From Pseudomonadota bacterium (GTDB lineage: Bacteria; Pseudomonadota; Alphaproteobacteria; Rhizobiales; Xanthobacteraceae), in assembly GCA_023442085.1 (NCBI GenBank), contig JAEZMT010000449.1:1-47418 (forward strand): a stretch of 47,418 bases of DNA, in the 5' to 3' direction. The translations under genes and the position numbers were made by a program. Below the pieces are notes generated by a model, which saw only the letters and a list, made by a program, of their open reading frames with translations, was not told the origin of the DNA and searched no databases. Below are positions 7,667 to 16,123 of the stretch, piece after piece (within the stretch, counting starts at the first letter, position 1; each line of letters opens with the position of its first letter).

Positions 7667-8134
7667 TCAGCTGTCGCTGAACCGCCCCTCGCGGTTCGCC
7701 CACGCATTGTAGTCGGGATGGCCGGGCTCCGGCCGGCCATTCACCACCCGGGGTTGGCTCCAGGGGAAGCGCCGACGCGCTGGGGCCGGCGGCAGGTGGA
7801 AGGCGGCGCGCGCCCGCGGCGCGCTGTACGCCCCTTCCCGGTTCGCCCAATCGAGCCCTTCCCGGTTCGCCCAATCGAGATAGTCCGGATCGCCTGGCAT
7901 GGGGTGCGCCGGCGCGGCGACGGTCGAAGCGCTGTCCTTGATCTCCCGAAGCAGCGCGCCGCCGGCAAGGATCGGGAGGCCCACAGTGATGGCGAGCAGC
8001 CAGCGCAAGGCCACCAGAAACAGCGCCACACCAATCAGCAGCAACAGGACCCAGCCTCCCGCCACGAGGGCCGGGATGAACAGCCCTGTCAGCAGGAGCG
8101 CGAGAAGGAAAAAGGCCACCAGCAGGACGCGCAC
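7667..8134 (-). CDS. Small membrane protein with repeated WANREG motif
   Basis: The 155-aa product has two hydrophobic segments near the N-terminus (residues ~3-25 and ~28-58) and a soluble C-terminal tail. The tail has three copies of WANREG: two in tandem (LDWANREGLDWANREG) and one near the end (YNAWANREG). The tandem pair is an exact 24-bp duplication. No known function. It could be a membrane-anchored protein whose tail repeats bind a partner. It lies after the dhl operon with a 370-bp gap and probably has its own promoter. Confidence 0.65.
   Translation of the reverse strand: MRVLLVAFFLLALLLTGLFIPALVAGGWVLLLLIGVALFLVALRWLLAITVGLPILAGGALLREIKDSASTVAAPAHPMPGDPDYLDWANREGLDWANREGAYSAPRARAAFHLPPAPARRRFPWSQPRVVNGRPEPGHPDYNAWANREGRFSDS
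7832..7879. repeat. 24-bp exact tandem duplication (2 units)
   Basis: 7832-7855 and 7856-7879 are identical 24-base units within the preceding membrane-protein gene, adding eight residues (LDWANREG) in frame. This is a recent slippage-type duplication. Confidence 0.85.
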
Positions 8135-8503
8135 GGCTCAGCCCCAAGCGTTGCACAAAGTGAGGATGGCAGCTTGCGCGGGAACTGTCGACGGCAGGTT
8201 ATTGATACGTTGTATCATTTAGAATGACGCAGCTGGGGAAGGCATTGGTCGCGCCACCTGAATCTTAGCCACTTCTGCAGCTATTTTCAGCGACGGCTCA
8301 CAGCTGACAGGATGCAGAACCTCCCCGAAAAGCAGGACCGCAGCCCCCTGCCCTCGCAAAATTAATCCGGATGATCCGGCAGCGGCGCCTCCAGGCACGC
8401 TCTGGAATCTCAAGCCCTGAATGCGGGCTTAGTCTACGGAGCAGACACGGCGAGGAATAAGCACAGCGTGGCCGCGGAAGTGGCGTTAGTGGCGGTGGGC
8501 AGA
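8135..8503. other. Intergenic region with a TGATAC/GTATCA palindrome
   Basis: No convincing gene is seen. A 64-codon minus-strand frame (8219-8413) lacks a clear ribosome site. A 15-bp palindrome, TGATAC-GTT-GTATCA at 8203-8217, lies about 70-80 bp upstream of the minus-strand membrane-protein gene and may be a repressor operator. The regulator family cannot be named. Confidence 0.4.
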
Positions 8504-8980
8504 TCATTTAACGCCTGCCCCCAGTCGCTCAAGAGCGCGGGCCAACGCCGCTGCGGCCAGCGCGCCCGTGAGGACGGGCCAGACCAGGAAATCCCAGCCC
8601 GGGTCGAACTGAGCCACGATCAGCGGTGTGATCCCAGCCGGCGGGTGAAAGCAGCGGGTGGCGAGCATGAGCGCCACCGCGAGACCCACCGCGACGGCGG
8701 TTTCCACGTCCGATGACGGGAACAGCGCGAGCCCGCCGATTGCGACCACCCCGCAGATAAGATGGCCACCGAGGATCGCGCGGGTGCCGGCAGGCGGGCT
8801 TGCAGGCGCCCCGCAGACCAGCACCAGCGTCGTGATGAAGGGAAAGGCAGCGATCGTCATCCCCGAGCCGGCGGCGACCCGATGGAGAATGAAGACGGCA
8901 GTTCCAGCCGACAGGGCGGCGACCAGCATGGCGGCGACAGTGCCGCCACGCTCCCGGTCATGCCAATGGCCGCCGCCCAT
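8504..8980 (-). CDS. HPP family integral membrane protein
   Basis: This 158-aa protein carries the family signature: SPPAGTRAILGGHL (about residues 61-74) and CFHPPAGITPLI (about 110-121), the latter containing the His-Pro-Pro that names the family. Four to five hydrophobic segments cover most of its length. HPP proteins are anion-transporter-like; plant members have been linked to nitrite transport. It starts only 24 bp after the dhlB stop on the same strand, so it is probably the last gene of the haloacid operon. Purine-rich GAGGAG abuts the ATG, so the exact start is uncertain. A role in halide or organic anion movement is inference. Confidence 0.85.
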   Translation of the reverse strand: MGGGHWHDRERGGTVAAMLVAALSAGTAVFILHRVAAGSGMTIAAFPFITTLVLVCGAPASPPAGTRAILGGHLICGVVAIGGLALFPSSDVETAVAVGLAVALMLATRCFHPPAGITPLIVAQFDPGWDFLVWPVLTGALAAAALARALERLGAGVK

Positions 8981-9004
8981 CTCCTCTACCGGCTCCCTGC
9001 CTCG

Positions 9005-9766
9005 TCACACGGCTGGCGCAAGGCGAGCACCGGCCATCTCGCGGACCAGCCGCGGTAGGTCGCCAAGGGCGGGCACCACGAAATCAGGCGCCTCGGCATA
9101 GGCCTCCTCCTGCATCCTGAGCGCCTTGAACATGGTGAGCGGCGCAATGGACCCGGAGGCGAGTTCGCGCGCCAGCGCCTCCCGCGGCAGGCGGGCGACG
9201 CGGGCGACACGGAAGCCGAAAGACTTCGCGCCACCCACGTCGAAGCCGTTGGAGGACACGAACAGCACCTCCGCCGGCTTTACGCCAAGGACCTCTTCCA
9301 CTAGCGCGTAGGCCTCGGGGTGCGGCTTGAACACGCGCTTGACATCGACGCTGATGACCGCGTCGAAGCTGTCCGTCAGGGCCGCATTTCCTACCAGCGC
9401 CCGCAGCATGTCTGGTGCCCCGTTTGACAGGATGGCGCGCTTCAGCGGCGCCAGCTCCGCGAGGCATCGGGCGGCGTCGGGATAGGGCGTGAGGCGGTTG
9501 TAGGCCTCCGCCATGCCGGCGAGGAAGACCTCGTCCGGCTCCAATCCCAGCGTTCCGAGGGTGTAGGCCAACGCCTCCCGCGTGACGCTCCAGAAGTCGG
9601 CATAGCGCCCCATCAGCGCGCGGAGCCAACTGTATTCCAGCTGCTTCTGCCGCCAAACCTGTGTGATGTATTCGCCCCGGCCGGGATACGCCTGCTCTGT
9701 GGCATCGGCCACCGACTGGACGTCGAAGAGCGTGCCGTAAGCGTCGAACACGACTGCCTTTATCAT
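9005..9766 (-). CDS. dhlB: (S)-2-haloacid dehalogenase (HAD type II)
   Basis: The enzyme hydrolyses L-2-haloalkanoic acids (for example chloroacetate) to 2-hydroxyacids with release of halide, through an aspartyl ester intermediate, in the cytoplasm. The 253-residue length and sequence agree with my recollection of DhlB of X. autotrophicus GJ10. All catalytic residues are present: nucleophile D8 and T12 in VVFDAYGTLFD, R39, S114-N115 (LSNGAP), K147 (FKPHP), S171, N173, F175 and D176 (SSNGFD). A ribosome site AGAGGA precedes the ATG, 30 bp after the dhlC stop. Expression is likely driven by the sigma54 promoter upstream of the DUF485 gene. Identity as a functional dehalogenase is near certain; the strain match is recollection. 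Confidence 0.96.
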   Translation of the reverse strand: MIKAVVFDAYGTLFDVQSVADATEQAYPGRGEYITQVWRQKQLEYSWLRALMGRYADFWSVTREALAYTLGTLGLEPDEVFLAGMAEAYNRLTPYPDAARCLAELAPLKRAILSNGAPDMLRALVGNAALTDSFDAVISVDVKRVFKPHPEAYALVEEVLGVKPAEVLFVSSNGFDVGGAKSFGFRVARVARLPREALARELASGSIAPLTMFKALRMQEEAYAEAPDFVVPALGDLPRLVREMAGARLAPAV

Positions 9767-9796
9767 GTCGTTCCTCTTGCTGTCTCAGGATCTCGA

Positions 9797-11347
9797 TCAG
9801 TGAAAGCTCTTGCCGGCCGGCGTGTCATCGCGCAGTCCGGTGTTGGCGCGGAACATCACCTCGTCGAACTGCGCTTCGGAGACCGCGTCCCGCGGGGAGA
9901 GCAGCGCCCCGAGGATGGCTCCGAGGAAGCCGAGGGGCACGCTGGCGATGGCCGGGTTAACCACCGGAAACAGAGCATCCGCCCCCATGAAGGCCGGTCC
10001 GGTGAGCGCCAACGCCACGGCGGAGACGAGCCCAGCCACCATGCCGGCCACTACGCCCGCCGTATTGAACCGGCGCCAGAACAGCGACAGCACGATCACA
10101 GGGAAGTTAGCGCTCGCCGCCACCGAGATGGCGAGGATCACCAGCACGGCGACATTGATGCCCTGTGCCAGCAGCCCGAACAGGATGGCGAAGGCGCTCA
10201 CTATCACCGTCGAGATGCGCGCCACCTTCACCTGCTCCTGCTCGCTCACATGCCCGCCGCGCAGGACGTTGACGTAGAGGTCGTGGGCGATGGCGCCCGA
10301 GGTGGAGAGCGTCAGCGCGGCCACCACCGCGAGGATGGTCGCGAACGCCACCGCCACTACCACGGCGAGGAAGACCTGCCCGCCGATGCTGTCGGCTCCG
10401 CCGCCCAGATGCTGCGCCAGAAGCGGCAAGGCGAGGTTGCCGCCCTTGTCGGCCGCCCGGATCGCATCCTGTCCCACGAGGACCGCCGAGCCGAGGCCGA
10501 TCAGGGTGGTGACGAGGAAGAACGAGCCGGCGAGAAACATGAGCCACACCGCCGAGCGGCGTGCGGTCTGCGCGTCGGGCACAGTGTAGAAGCGCGTCAT
10601 GACATGGGGCAGGCCGGCGGTTCCGAAGGCGAAGCTGAGGCCGAGGGAAAGCTGGTCCAGCGGGTGCTTCAGATAATTGCCGGGCGCGAGGATTTTCGCA
10701 CCGTATCTGTTTTCCGCTGCGGCGAAGACGGAAAGCGGATCGAAGCCGAAGCGGGCCAGCAGCAGGGCCACCAGAACCACCGCCGCGCCCAGCAGCAGGA
10801 CCGCCTTGATGATCTGCACCCAGGTGGTCGCGATCATGCCGCCGAACACCACGTAGACCAGCATGCCGAGGCCGACGACCACGATGGAGATGGCGTAGGG
10901 CACCCCCAGAAGCAGCTTGATGAGCGCCGCCCCGCCCGCCATCTGCGGTACCAAATAAGCGAGGCTGACCACCACCGTGCCGAGCACGGCGGCGAGCCGC
11001 GCCTGCGGCCGCTGCATGCGGAATGCGATGACGTCGCCGAGCGTGAAGCGGCCGGTGTTGCGGATCGGCTCCGCCACCAGCATCAGGATGGCGAGGAAGG
11101 CCACCAGCGCCCCCGCCGCATAGAGCGAGCCGTCCATGCCATAGAGCGCGGCGAGGCCGGAGAAGCCGAGGAAGGCGGCGGCGCTCATCCAGTCGCCGGC
11201 GAGGGCGAAGCCGTTCTGGATCGGCCCCAGGGTTCCGTCGGCGGTGTAGAAATCGCTGGCCGTGCGCGTGCGCCGTGCCGCCCACCAGGTGATGGCAAGC
11301 GTCAGCGCCAGGATGGCGACGAAGATGGCGAGGGCGAGCAGCTTCAT
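9797..11347 (-). CDS. dhlC: Sodium:solute symporter, haloacid/acetate uptake (ActP-like)
   Basis: This 516-aa SSS-family protein has about 13 hydrophobic segments. It starts with MKLLALAIFVAILALTLAIT, and the conserved DFYTADG...QNGFALAGDWMSAAAFLG block matches the acetate permease ActP branch. In Xanthobacter GJ10 the equivalent gene next to dhlB is the proposed haloacid uptake protein. It lies between a DUF485 gene (ATGA overlap) and dhlB (30 bp gap), exactly the yjcH-actP arrangement with a dehalogenase added. The likely substrate is monochloroacetate or a related small monocarboxylate, driven by Na+. The substrate is inferred from context. Confidence 0.92.
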   Translation of the reverse strand: MKLLALAIFVAILALTLAITWWAARRTRTASDFYTADGTLGPIQNGFALAGDWMSAAAFLGFSGLAALYGMDGSLYAAGALVAFLAILMLVAEPIRNTGRFTLGDVIAFRMQRPQARLAAVLGTVVVSLAYLVPQMAGGAALIKLLLGVPYAISIVVVGLGMLVYVVFGGMIATTWVQIIKAVLLLGAAVVLVALLLARFGFDPLSVFAAAENRYGAKILAPGNYLKHPLDQLSLGLSFAFGTAGLPHVMTRFYTVPDAQTARRSAVWLMFLAGSFFLVTTLIGLGSAVLVGQDAIRAADKGGNLALPLLAQHLGGGADSIGGQVFLAVVVAVAFATILAVVAALTLSTSGAIAHDLYVNVLRGGHVSEQEQVKVARISTVIVSAFAILFGLLAQGINVAVLVILAISVAASANFPVIVLSLFWRRFNTAGVVAGMVAGLVSAVALALTGPAFMGADALFPVVNPAIASVPLGFLGAILGALLSPRDAVSEAQFDEVMFRANTGLRDDTPAGKSFH

Positions 11348-11721
11348 TTCGCCGCCCTCCCCGCTTCCGCCTCGCGCACGGCTTCCCGTGCCAGCGGATC
11401 GAAGCTGTGATGGGCGGCATAGGTGTAGAGCAGCGCCGCGCCCCAGCTGACCGCGTAGATGGCGAGCAGCAGCACGTATCCCACGTTTAGTGGGCCGGCG
11501 AACGGCGTGGCCATCAGCGGCCGGGCATAGCCCGCGAGCAGCAGTACCAGGAAGAAGAAACCAAGCGAGCCGCCGAGCAGCAGCGAGATGACCCGGCGCT
11601 TGGCATTAATCAGGCGTCGGAAGGCGGGCAGGTCCACGCGGGCGGTCCATTCGGACGCGCGGGGACTGGAGAGAGCCGGAGGGGACGCTCGCCGGGAAGC
11701 CGGCGCGCTCTCGATTGTCAT
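11344..11721 (-). CDS. DUF485 (YjcH-like) small membrane protein
   Basis: The 125-aa protein has two hydrophobic segments (about residues 47-65 and 80-100) separated by a short loop, the DUF485 pattern (INAKRRVISLLLGG...; YAVSWGAALLYTYAA). In many bacteria this gene precedes actP and is thought to be an accessory subunit of the symporter. The start at 11721 has AAGGA upstream and follows the -24/-12 promoter; its stop overlaps the dhlC start in ATGA. It is the first gene of the operon. Confidence 0.88.
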   Translation of the reverse strand: MTIESAPASRRASPPALSSPRASEWTARVDLPAFRRLINAKRRVISLLLGGSLGFFFLVLLLAGYARPLMATPFAGPLNVGYVLLLAIYAVSWGAALLYTYAAHHSFDPLAREAVREAEAGRAAK

Positions 11722-11780
11722 AGGGCGTTTCCTTCGATCTTGTGGTGGACCCGGCGCGAGACCAAGTCGCCCCACAGATC

Positions 11781-11796
11781 GCAACCGCCGTGCCAA
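11781..11796 (-). promoter_or_regulatory. sigma54 (-24/-12) promoter of the haloacid operon
   Basis: On the minus strand the sequence TTGGCACGGCGGTTGC fits the RpoN consensus TTGGCACG-N4-TTGCW, with the GG and GC at the required spacing. Transcription would start near 11770, about 50 nt before the DUF485 gene. The divergent neighbour is a sigma54 activator gene, which supports the call. Confidence 0.88.
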
Positions 11797-11857
11797 CCCG
11801 GATGCCACCTGTTTTCAAGGGTTTGCGGAAGGCGGATCGACAAATGCGAACCGATCA

Positions 11858-11873
11858 TGCATCGTTTGATGCA
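11858..11873. promoter_or_regulatory. Palindromic candidate upstream activator site for DhlR
   Basis: TGCATC-GTTT-GATGCA is a perfect palindrome with 6-bp arms, about 62 bp upstream of the -24 element. That is the usual distance for an enhancer of a sigma54 promoter. It also lies just before the dhlR start, so DhlR could regulate its own gene. Binding is inferred. Confidence 0.55.
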
Positions 11874-11894
11874 AACTCGCATCGAGGAAACGCC

Positions 11895-13289
11895 ATGGCT
11901 CGCGTCCGCGCCGAGCGCGACAGTTCCCAGCCGCCCACGCTCTCCGAGCGCGACTTCGGCGAGATCATCCGTAATTCTTTCGACGGCATCTTCGTGGCTG
12001 ATGGCGAGGGACGCACATTGCTGGTCAATCCCGGCTGCGAGCGAAATTACGACATCCGCGCCGCGGATGTGGTGGGCCGGCCGGTCAGCGATCTGGAGGC
12101 AGATGGCATCATCCGCCCGGTGATCGCTCCGCGGGTCATCGCCACCGGTGAGCGCGTCACCGCCATCCAGCGGACCCATAAAGGCAAGACCATCCTCGCC
12201 ACCGGCATTCCGTTGTTCGACGAAGCCGGACGGGTCCGCCGTGTCATCATCAATTCGCGAGACACCACCGAGCTGGACCAGCTCCAGGCCGAACTGTCGC
12301 GCATCCGCCAGGACCTCGCCCGGGCGGAAACGCAAGTGGCGCAGTTGCGCGAGGAAGGGCTCGGCGCAGGCGGCCCGGTGGTGCATGGCGAGACGACACG
12401 GCGCATCGCCGACCTGCTGCGGCGCGTGGCGGGATCGGACGCCACCGTCCTGCTCACCGGTGAGTCCGGCGTCGGAAAGGAAGTGTTCGCCCGCTTCGTC
12501 CACCGCGAGAGCGCGCGGGCGAAGGCGCCCTTCATCAAGATCAATTGCGGCGCCCTGCCCCGCGACCTGATCGAATCCGAATTGTTCGGCTACGAGGCCG
12601 GCGCCTTCACCGGCGCCCAGCGCAGCGGCAAGCCGGGCATGATCGAGCTGGCAAACACTGGCACGCTGTTCCTCGACGAGATTGGCGAGCTGCCGCTGGA
12701 CATGCAGGTGAAGCTGCTGCACGTGCTGCAGGATCGGGTCGTCGCTCGGCTCGGAGCCACCCGCTCGATTCCGCTGGACATCCGGGTGGTCGCCGCCACC
12801 AACCGCGATCTGGCGAAAGCGGTGGAGGAAGGCGGCTTCCGCGGCGATCTCTATTACCGGCTCAACGTGGTGCCGGTGGCGGTACCGCCGCTGCGCGAAC
12901 GGCGCGATGACATCCTGCCCCTGCTGCGTCAGGCACTGGCCGGCTTCAATTCCCAATATCGAACGGCAAAGCAGCTCTCCCATGCCGCGGCGCGCGCTCT
13001 CGTCGCCCATGACTGGCCCGGCAACATCCGCGAGCTGCGCAACATGGTTGAGCGCCTCGTTGTCACGGCGCCCCATGACGTCATCGATGTCGGCGACCTC
13101 GCAATTCCCGCCGCTGCGCCGCGTGTGGCCGGCGGCGCGTCGCTGGACGAGCAGGTGCGCCGCATCGAGATTGCGCTGATCGAGGACGCCCTGCGCCGCT
13201 TCACTACCACCCGCGCCGCCGCCCGCCATCTGGGCGTCAGCCAGTCCACCATCGTGCGAAAGCTGAAGTATGGAGGGCGTGGGGCGTGA
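11895..13289 (+). CDS. dhlR: sigma54-dependent transcriptional activator with PAS domain
   Basis: This 464-aa enhancer-binding protein probably senses haloacid or a metabolite and activates the divergent sigma54 promoter. An N-terminal PAS-like domain (about residues 15-125) starts after a short tail. The AAA+ domain (about 165-400) has Walker A GESGVGKE, the sigma54-contact loop GAFTGA, Walker B TLFLDEIGELP and arginine-finger region RGDLYYRLNV. A Fis-type HTH lies at the end (TRAAARHLGVSQSTIVRKLK). The ATG at 11895 follows GAGG; longer in-frame starts would run through the palindrome and promoter. Position opposite the DUF485-dhlC-dhlB genes matches the known dhl arrangement. Confidence 0.93.
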   Translation: MARVRAERDSSQPPTLSERDFGEIIRNSFDGIFVADGEGRTLLVNPGCERNYDIRAADVVGRPVSDLEADGIIRPVIAPRVIATGERVTAIQRTHKGKTILATGIPLFDEAGRVRRVIINSRDTTELDQLQAELSRIRQDLARAETQVAQLREEGLGAGGPVVHGETTRRIADLLRRVAGSDATVLLTGESGVGKEVFARFVHRESARAKAPFIKINCGALPRDLIESELFGYEAGAFTGAQRSGKPGMIELANTGTLFLDEIGELPLDMQVKLLHVLQDRVVARLGATRSIPLDIRVVAATNRDLAKAVEEGGFRGDLYYRLNVVPVAVPPLRERRDDILPLLRQALAGFNSQYRTAKQLSHAAARALVAHDWPGNIRELRNMVERLVVTAPHDVIDVGDLAIPAAAPRVAGGASLDEQVRRIEIALIEDALRRFTTTRAAARHLGVSQSTIVRKLKYGGRGA

Positions 13290-13464
13290 AACAAGCGCAC
13301 CCGCGTGCGGGTCAAGAGCCTGCGCAGATGGGACACCGTTGTGAGGCTGAGCAGGGCAGAGTGCCGGACGGCGATTGCGGTCCACCGTCCGGCTGCCCAC
13401 CGCGTGCGTAACTTTGGACCGCGGTGGACTGCTGTACGGTAAGCAACCTAAAGCAGAGCAGCAT

Positions 13465-13501
13465 GAGCCGGGTGCACATGCGGGAAGGTGGCGCCCGGCT
13501 C
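13465..13501. repeat. REP-like hairpin A
   Basis: The outer arms GAGCCGGG and CCCGGCTC pair perfectly over 8 bp. It belongs to a family of four GAGCCGGG(C/T)G hairpins in non-coding parts of the element. Confidence 0.6.
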
Positions 13502-13547
13502 TGGGCCTGGCCGATTCAAGGTCCAGCAGATTGTTTCTAGCAGGGTT

Positions 13548-13583
13548 GAGCCGGGCGACCTATGGGGGCAGACCGCCCGGCTC
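13548..13583. repeat. REP-like hairpin B
   Basis: GAGCCGGGCG and CGCCCGGCTC form a perfect 10-bp stem around a 16-base loop. Read on this strand it aligns with the reverse complement of copy C at 16310-16352, including the CCTATG and GCAG loop segments, so the two are homologous copies in opposite orientation. Confidence 0.65.
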
Positions 13584-13768
13584 CCGTCCGCCCCAGTGTC
13601 AGGGCAAGGGCGAACGCGTTAGGCTACCATCGAAAGCAGTGGGCAGGGAGCTTGTTGGTAATCGGACGGGAGCGCTCAAACTTTCGTTTTGCTCGCCGAC
13701 AAACAGCAGAGCTGAAGAGGACTGCCGTGGATGGTCCTGTGCGAGATGCCTCGGCGCGAGACGTCTCA

Positions 13769-16123
13769 TCACGTCCGGCCGCGGATTGAAATCCCCGCCT
13801 GGGTTTCTTGGTGCGGCGCCTTCACCGGGGCCGGCTTGCCCGCGATATAGCCTTGAATGGCCGTGCAGCCATGAACCTTCAGCCATGACCACTGGTTGTC
13901 GGTTTCAACACCCTCGGCGACACTCAGGATCGAGAGTTTGCCGCACAGATCGATGATGGTCTCAACCACATCGCGGGCCCGGATGCTGGTCTCGATCTCG
14001 TCAACAAACGACTTGTCGATCTTGAGCTTGCTGATGGGCAGACGGTTCAGGTAGCTGAGAGAGGAATAGCCGGTGCCGAAATCGTCGATCGCGACCGACA
14101 CGCCCATGGCTCGCAAGCGCCCGATTTGCTTGGCCGCCAAGGCATGGTCTTCCACCAGCGCCCGTTCGGTAACCTCGATGCACAGGCGTTCAGCAGGAAG
14201 ACCGGTTTGCTCCAGCGCCGCCCGCACCTCGTCCACGAGGTTGCCCACCATGAGCCAGCCTGGAGACATGTTCACAGAGATCCAGACGTCATTTTTCCAT
14301 TGAGCCGCCTCCGCGCATGCCCGCCGCAGCATGTAAGCGTCGAGCGTCGGCCAGAGGCCTGTGGCTTCGGCTCTCGGGATGAAGCTGTTCGGCATGATCA
14401 GGCTGCCGTCGGGCTGAACCCATCGGACGAGTGCCTCGCGCCCCAGCAGGTCTCCATTCGAGGCGGCGCAAATCGGCTGCCAGAACACTGCCAGTTCGTG
14501 ATTGTCGATGGCCTCGGCAAGCCGGAGGTCGAAAGCCCGTCGCTCGCCCCGCTGGACCTTCAGCTTGAGGTTGAAGCAGACAATGGCGGCTTCTTTGCCG
14601 CTTCGGGCCTCTTCAAGGGCCGCCGAGGCCGCGCGAACGACACTCTCCCAATCGGTGAGGTCACTGTCGCGCACCACATATCCCGCGTCAGCCCGCATGG
14701 GGACGAGCTGTCCGGACAAGCGAAAGGGCTGCGCGACCGCCGCGATCAGGTCGGCCACGAAAACGTCAGCAGGTACAGCCAAGGCGCTGTCATCGAGATA
14801 GATGGTGAACTCGTCGTCCCCGGTTCGCGCCACGATTCCCTCGGCCGGCGTGGCGACCCGCAGCCGGCGGGCGGTCTCCAACAGACGCTCGTCGCCGCCG
14901 CTGCTGCCGAACAGGTCATTGACGAGCTTGCTGCTGCGCAGATCCATCACCATCAACAGCCCGGAATGGCCGCTTGTGAGGTCATCGTCTGCAACGAGAT
15001 GGCGAAGGCCCTGGCGGTTCGGAAGTCCCGTCAGTGGATCGTGCTCAGCTGCATGCAGCGCGAGTCGTCGGGCTTCCTCCGCCTCGGCCTCGGCAAGCTT
15101 GCGGTCGGTAATATCGATTACGACGCCTTCGGCAACGGCCCGGCTTAGTTGGTTGGAGGCCTCCAGGTTCACCTGCGACCGGGATTGAACCCAGATCATG
15201 CGGCCATCCGGCCGAATGAAGCGGCATTCGAAGACGATGGGCTCTTCGGGGTGGGTCTGGGCTTTCAGAAGCGCCTGCTTGAGAGCATCACGGTCATCAG
15301 GGTGGACGTGGGAAAAGAAGACATCCGCGTCTGCCAGGATCGCCTCGGGTTCCAGCCCGAACAGATACAGTGCGCGGGGGCTCATATAGCGGAAAACCGT
15401 CCGGCCCTCTGCGTCGGTGCTTCGCTGGTACAGGACACCGGGAATATTCGCGGCGAGCGTCGCCGTCCGCACCTCCTCGGCGAGCAGCCTTCTGTCGACC
15501 ATGCGCCGACGCTTCGCGTCCATCACCAGCGCCCCAGCTACAAAGGTCGCTCCCGGGACCAGCAGGCCGTGAAAAATCCAGGTCAGAGCGCCGTCGGCGG
15601 CGTCGCTGGAAGGCTTCCCGACGCCGAGAAGCTCGGCAGGCAGGGCGGCAAGTGCGGCACCTGCGGCCAGCGCCATGAGATGGCGCATTCCCATTGGATG
15701 AGCGTCCTGCTCGGAAACGGCAACCCGCCAGCCCATCCACCATGCGACCGCAAACCCTGCAGCGCCTGCTGCCACGACGGACGCCAGACCAGGCGCATGC
15801 GGCGTTCCGGCAATCGTCAATTGACCCACGAGCGCGATTAACAGGGCAACTGCCCCAGCCCAAAGACCCGCGACAGGCGCCGCCAGGACCACAGGGATGA
15901 CCCGAAGGTCGGTCGTCTGTGCGAGCGATATGGGGAGCGGCAGCGCGATGGCAGCGAGGGAGAGAAGGCCGAACAGGAGGCCGCAACCAAATTCGACGTA
16001 CTTAGGATCCAACCGCTCCAGGCGCGGTTTGGCAAGCCGCACGGCGACGATAAGCAACAAGGCTGCGAACAGGGCTCGCAGGATGCCGTCAATGAGTTCT
16101 TGCAGGAAGGATTCTTGGTACAT
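13769..16123 (-). CDS. Membrane c-di-GMP phosphodiesterase with PAS, degenerate GGDEF and EAL domains
   Basis: In this 784-aa protein residues ~10-205 contain several hydrophobic segments like a 5TM (LytS/YhcK-type) sensor. A PAS domain is at ~215-350 (YMSPRALYLFGLEPEAILADA), GGDEF at ~360-510 and EAL at ~525-765. The GGDEF signature reads GDDEF, with a replaced glycine, so cyclase activity is doubtful. The EAL domain keeps EALVRW, VNMS, EVTE, IDDFGTGYSSL, KIDKSF and EGVE, so it should hydrolyse c-di-GMP. The likely role is membrane-signal-dependent lowering of c-di-GMP. It is divergent from a cyclase gene at 16589. Confidence 0.92.
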   Translation of the reverse strand: MYQESFLQELIDGILRALFAALLLIVAVRLAKPRLERLDPKYVEFGCGLLFGLLSLAAIALPLPISLAQTTDLRVIPVVLAAPVAGLWAGAVALLIALVGQLTIAGTPHAPGLASVVAAGAAGFAVAWWMGWRVAVSEQDAHPMGMRHLMALAAGAALAALPAELLGVGKPSSDAADGALTWIFHGLLVPGATFVAGALVMDAKRRRMVDRRLLAEEVRTATLAANIPGVLYQRSTDAEGRTVFRYMSPRALYLFGLEPEAILADADVFFSHVHPDDRDALKQALLKAQTHPEEPIVFECRFIRPDGRMIWVQSRSQVNLEASNQLSRAVAEGVVIDITDRKLAEAEAEEARRLALHAAEHDPLTGLPNRQGLRHLVADDDLTSGHSGLLMVMDLRSSKLVNDLFGSSGGDERLLETARRLRVATPAEGIVARTGDDEFTIYLDDSALAVPADVFVADLIAAVAQPFRLSGQLVPMRADAGYVVRDSDLTDWESVVRAASAALEEARSGKEAAIVCFNLKLKVQRGERRAFDLRLAEAIDNHELAVFWQPICAASNGDLLGREALVRWVQPDGSLIMPNSFIPRAEATGLWPTLDAYMLRRACAEAAQWKNDVWISVNMSPGWLMVGNLVDEVRAALEQTGLPAERLCIEVTERALVEDHALAAKQIGRLRAMGVSVAIDDFGTGYSSLSYLNRLPISKLKIDKSFVDEIETSIRARDVVETIIDLCGKLSILSVAEGVETDNQWSWLKVHGCTAIQGYIAGKPAPVKAPHQETQAGISIRGRT

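Larger units (their letters stand above)
13290..13768. other. Gene-free interval with hairpins
   Basis: Lies between the convergent dhlR and EAL genes. It holds a short ACCCGC-GT-GCGGGT hairpin at 13299-13312 just after dhlR, without a T-tract, and two REP-like GAGCCGGG hairpins listed separately. Frames here are not convincing as genes. Confidence 0.5.

Noticed and set aside
8203..8217. FNR/FixK box
   Set aside because: The half-sites are TGATAC/GTATCA with a 3-base gap, not TTGAT-N4-ATCAA.
9800..11410. 536-codon + frame opposite dhlC
   Set aside because: It is the His/Arg/Glu-rich shadow of the symporter gene; composition is unnatural and there is no ribosome site.
11718..13400. 560-codon minus frame opposite dhlR
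   Set aside because: It is antisense to a complete sigma54 activator with all motifs; the shadow results from high GC.
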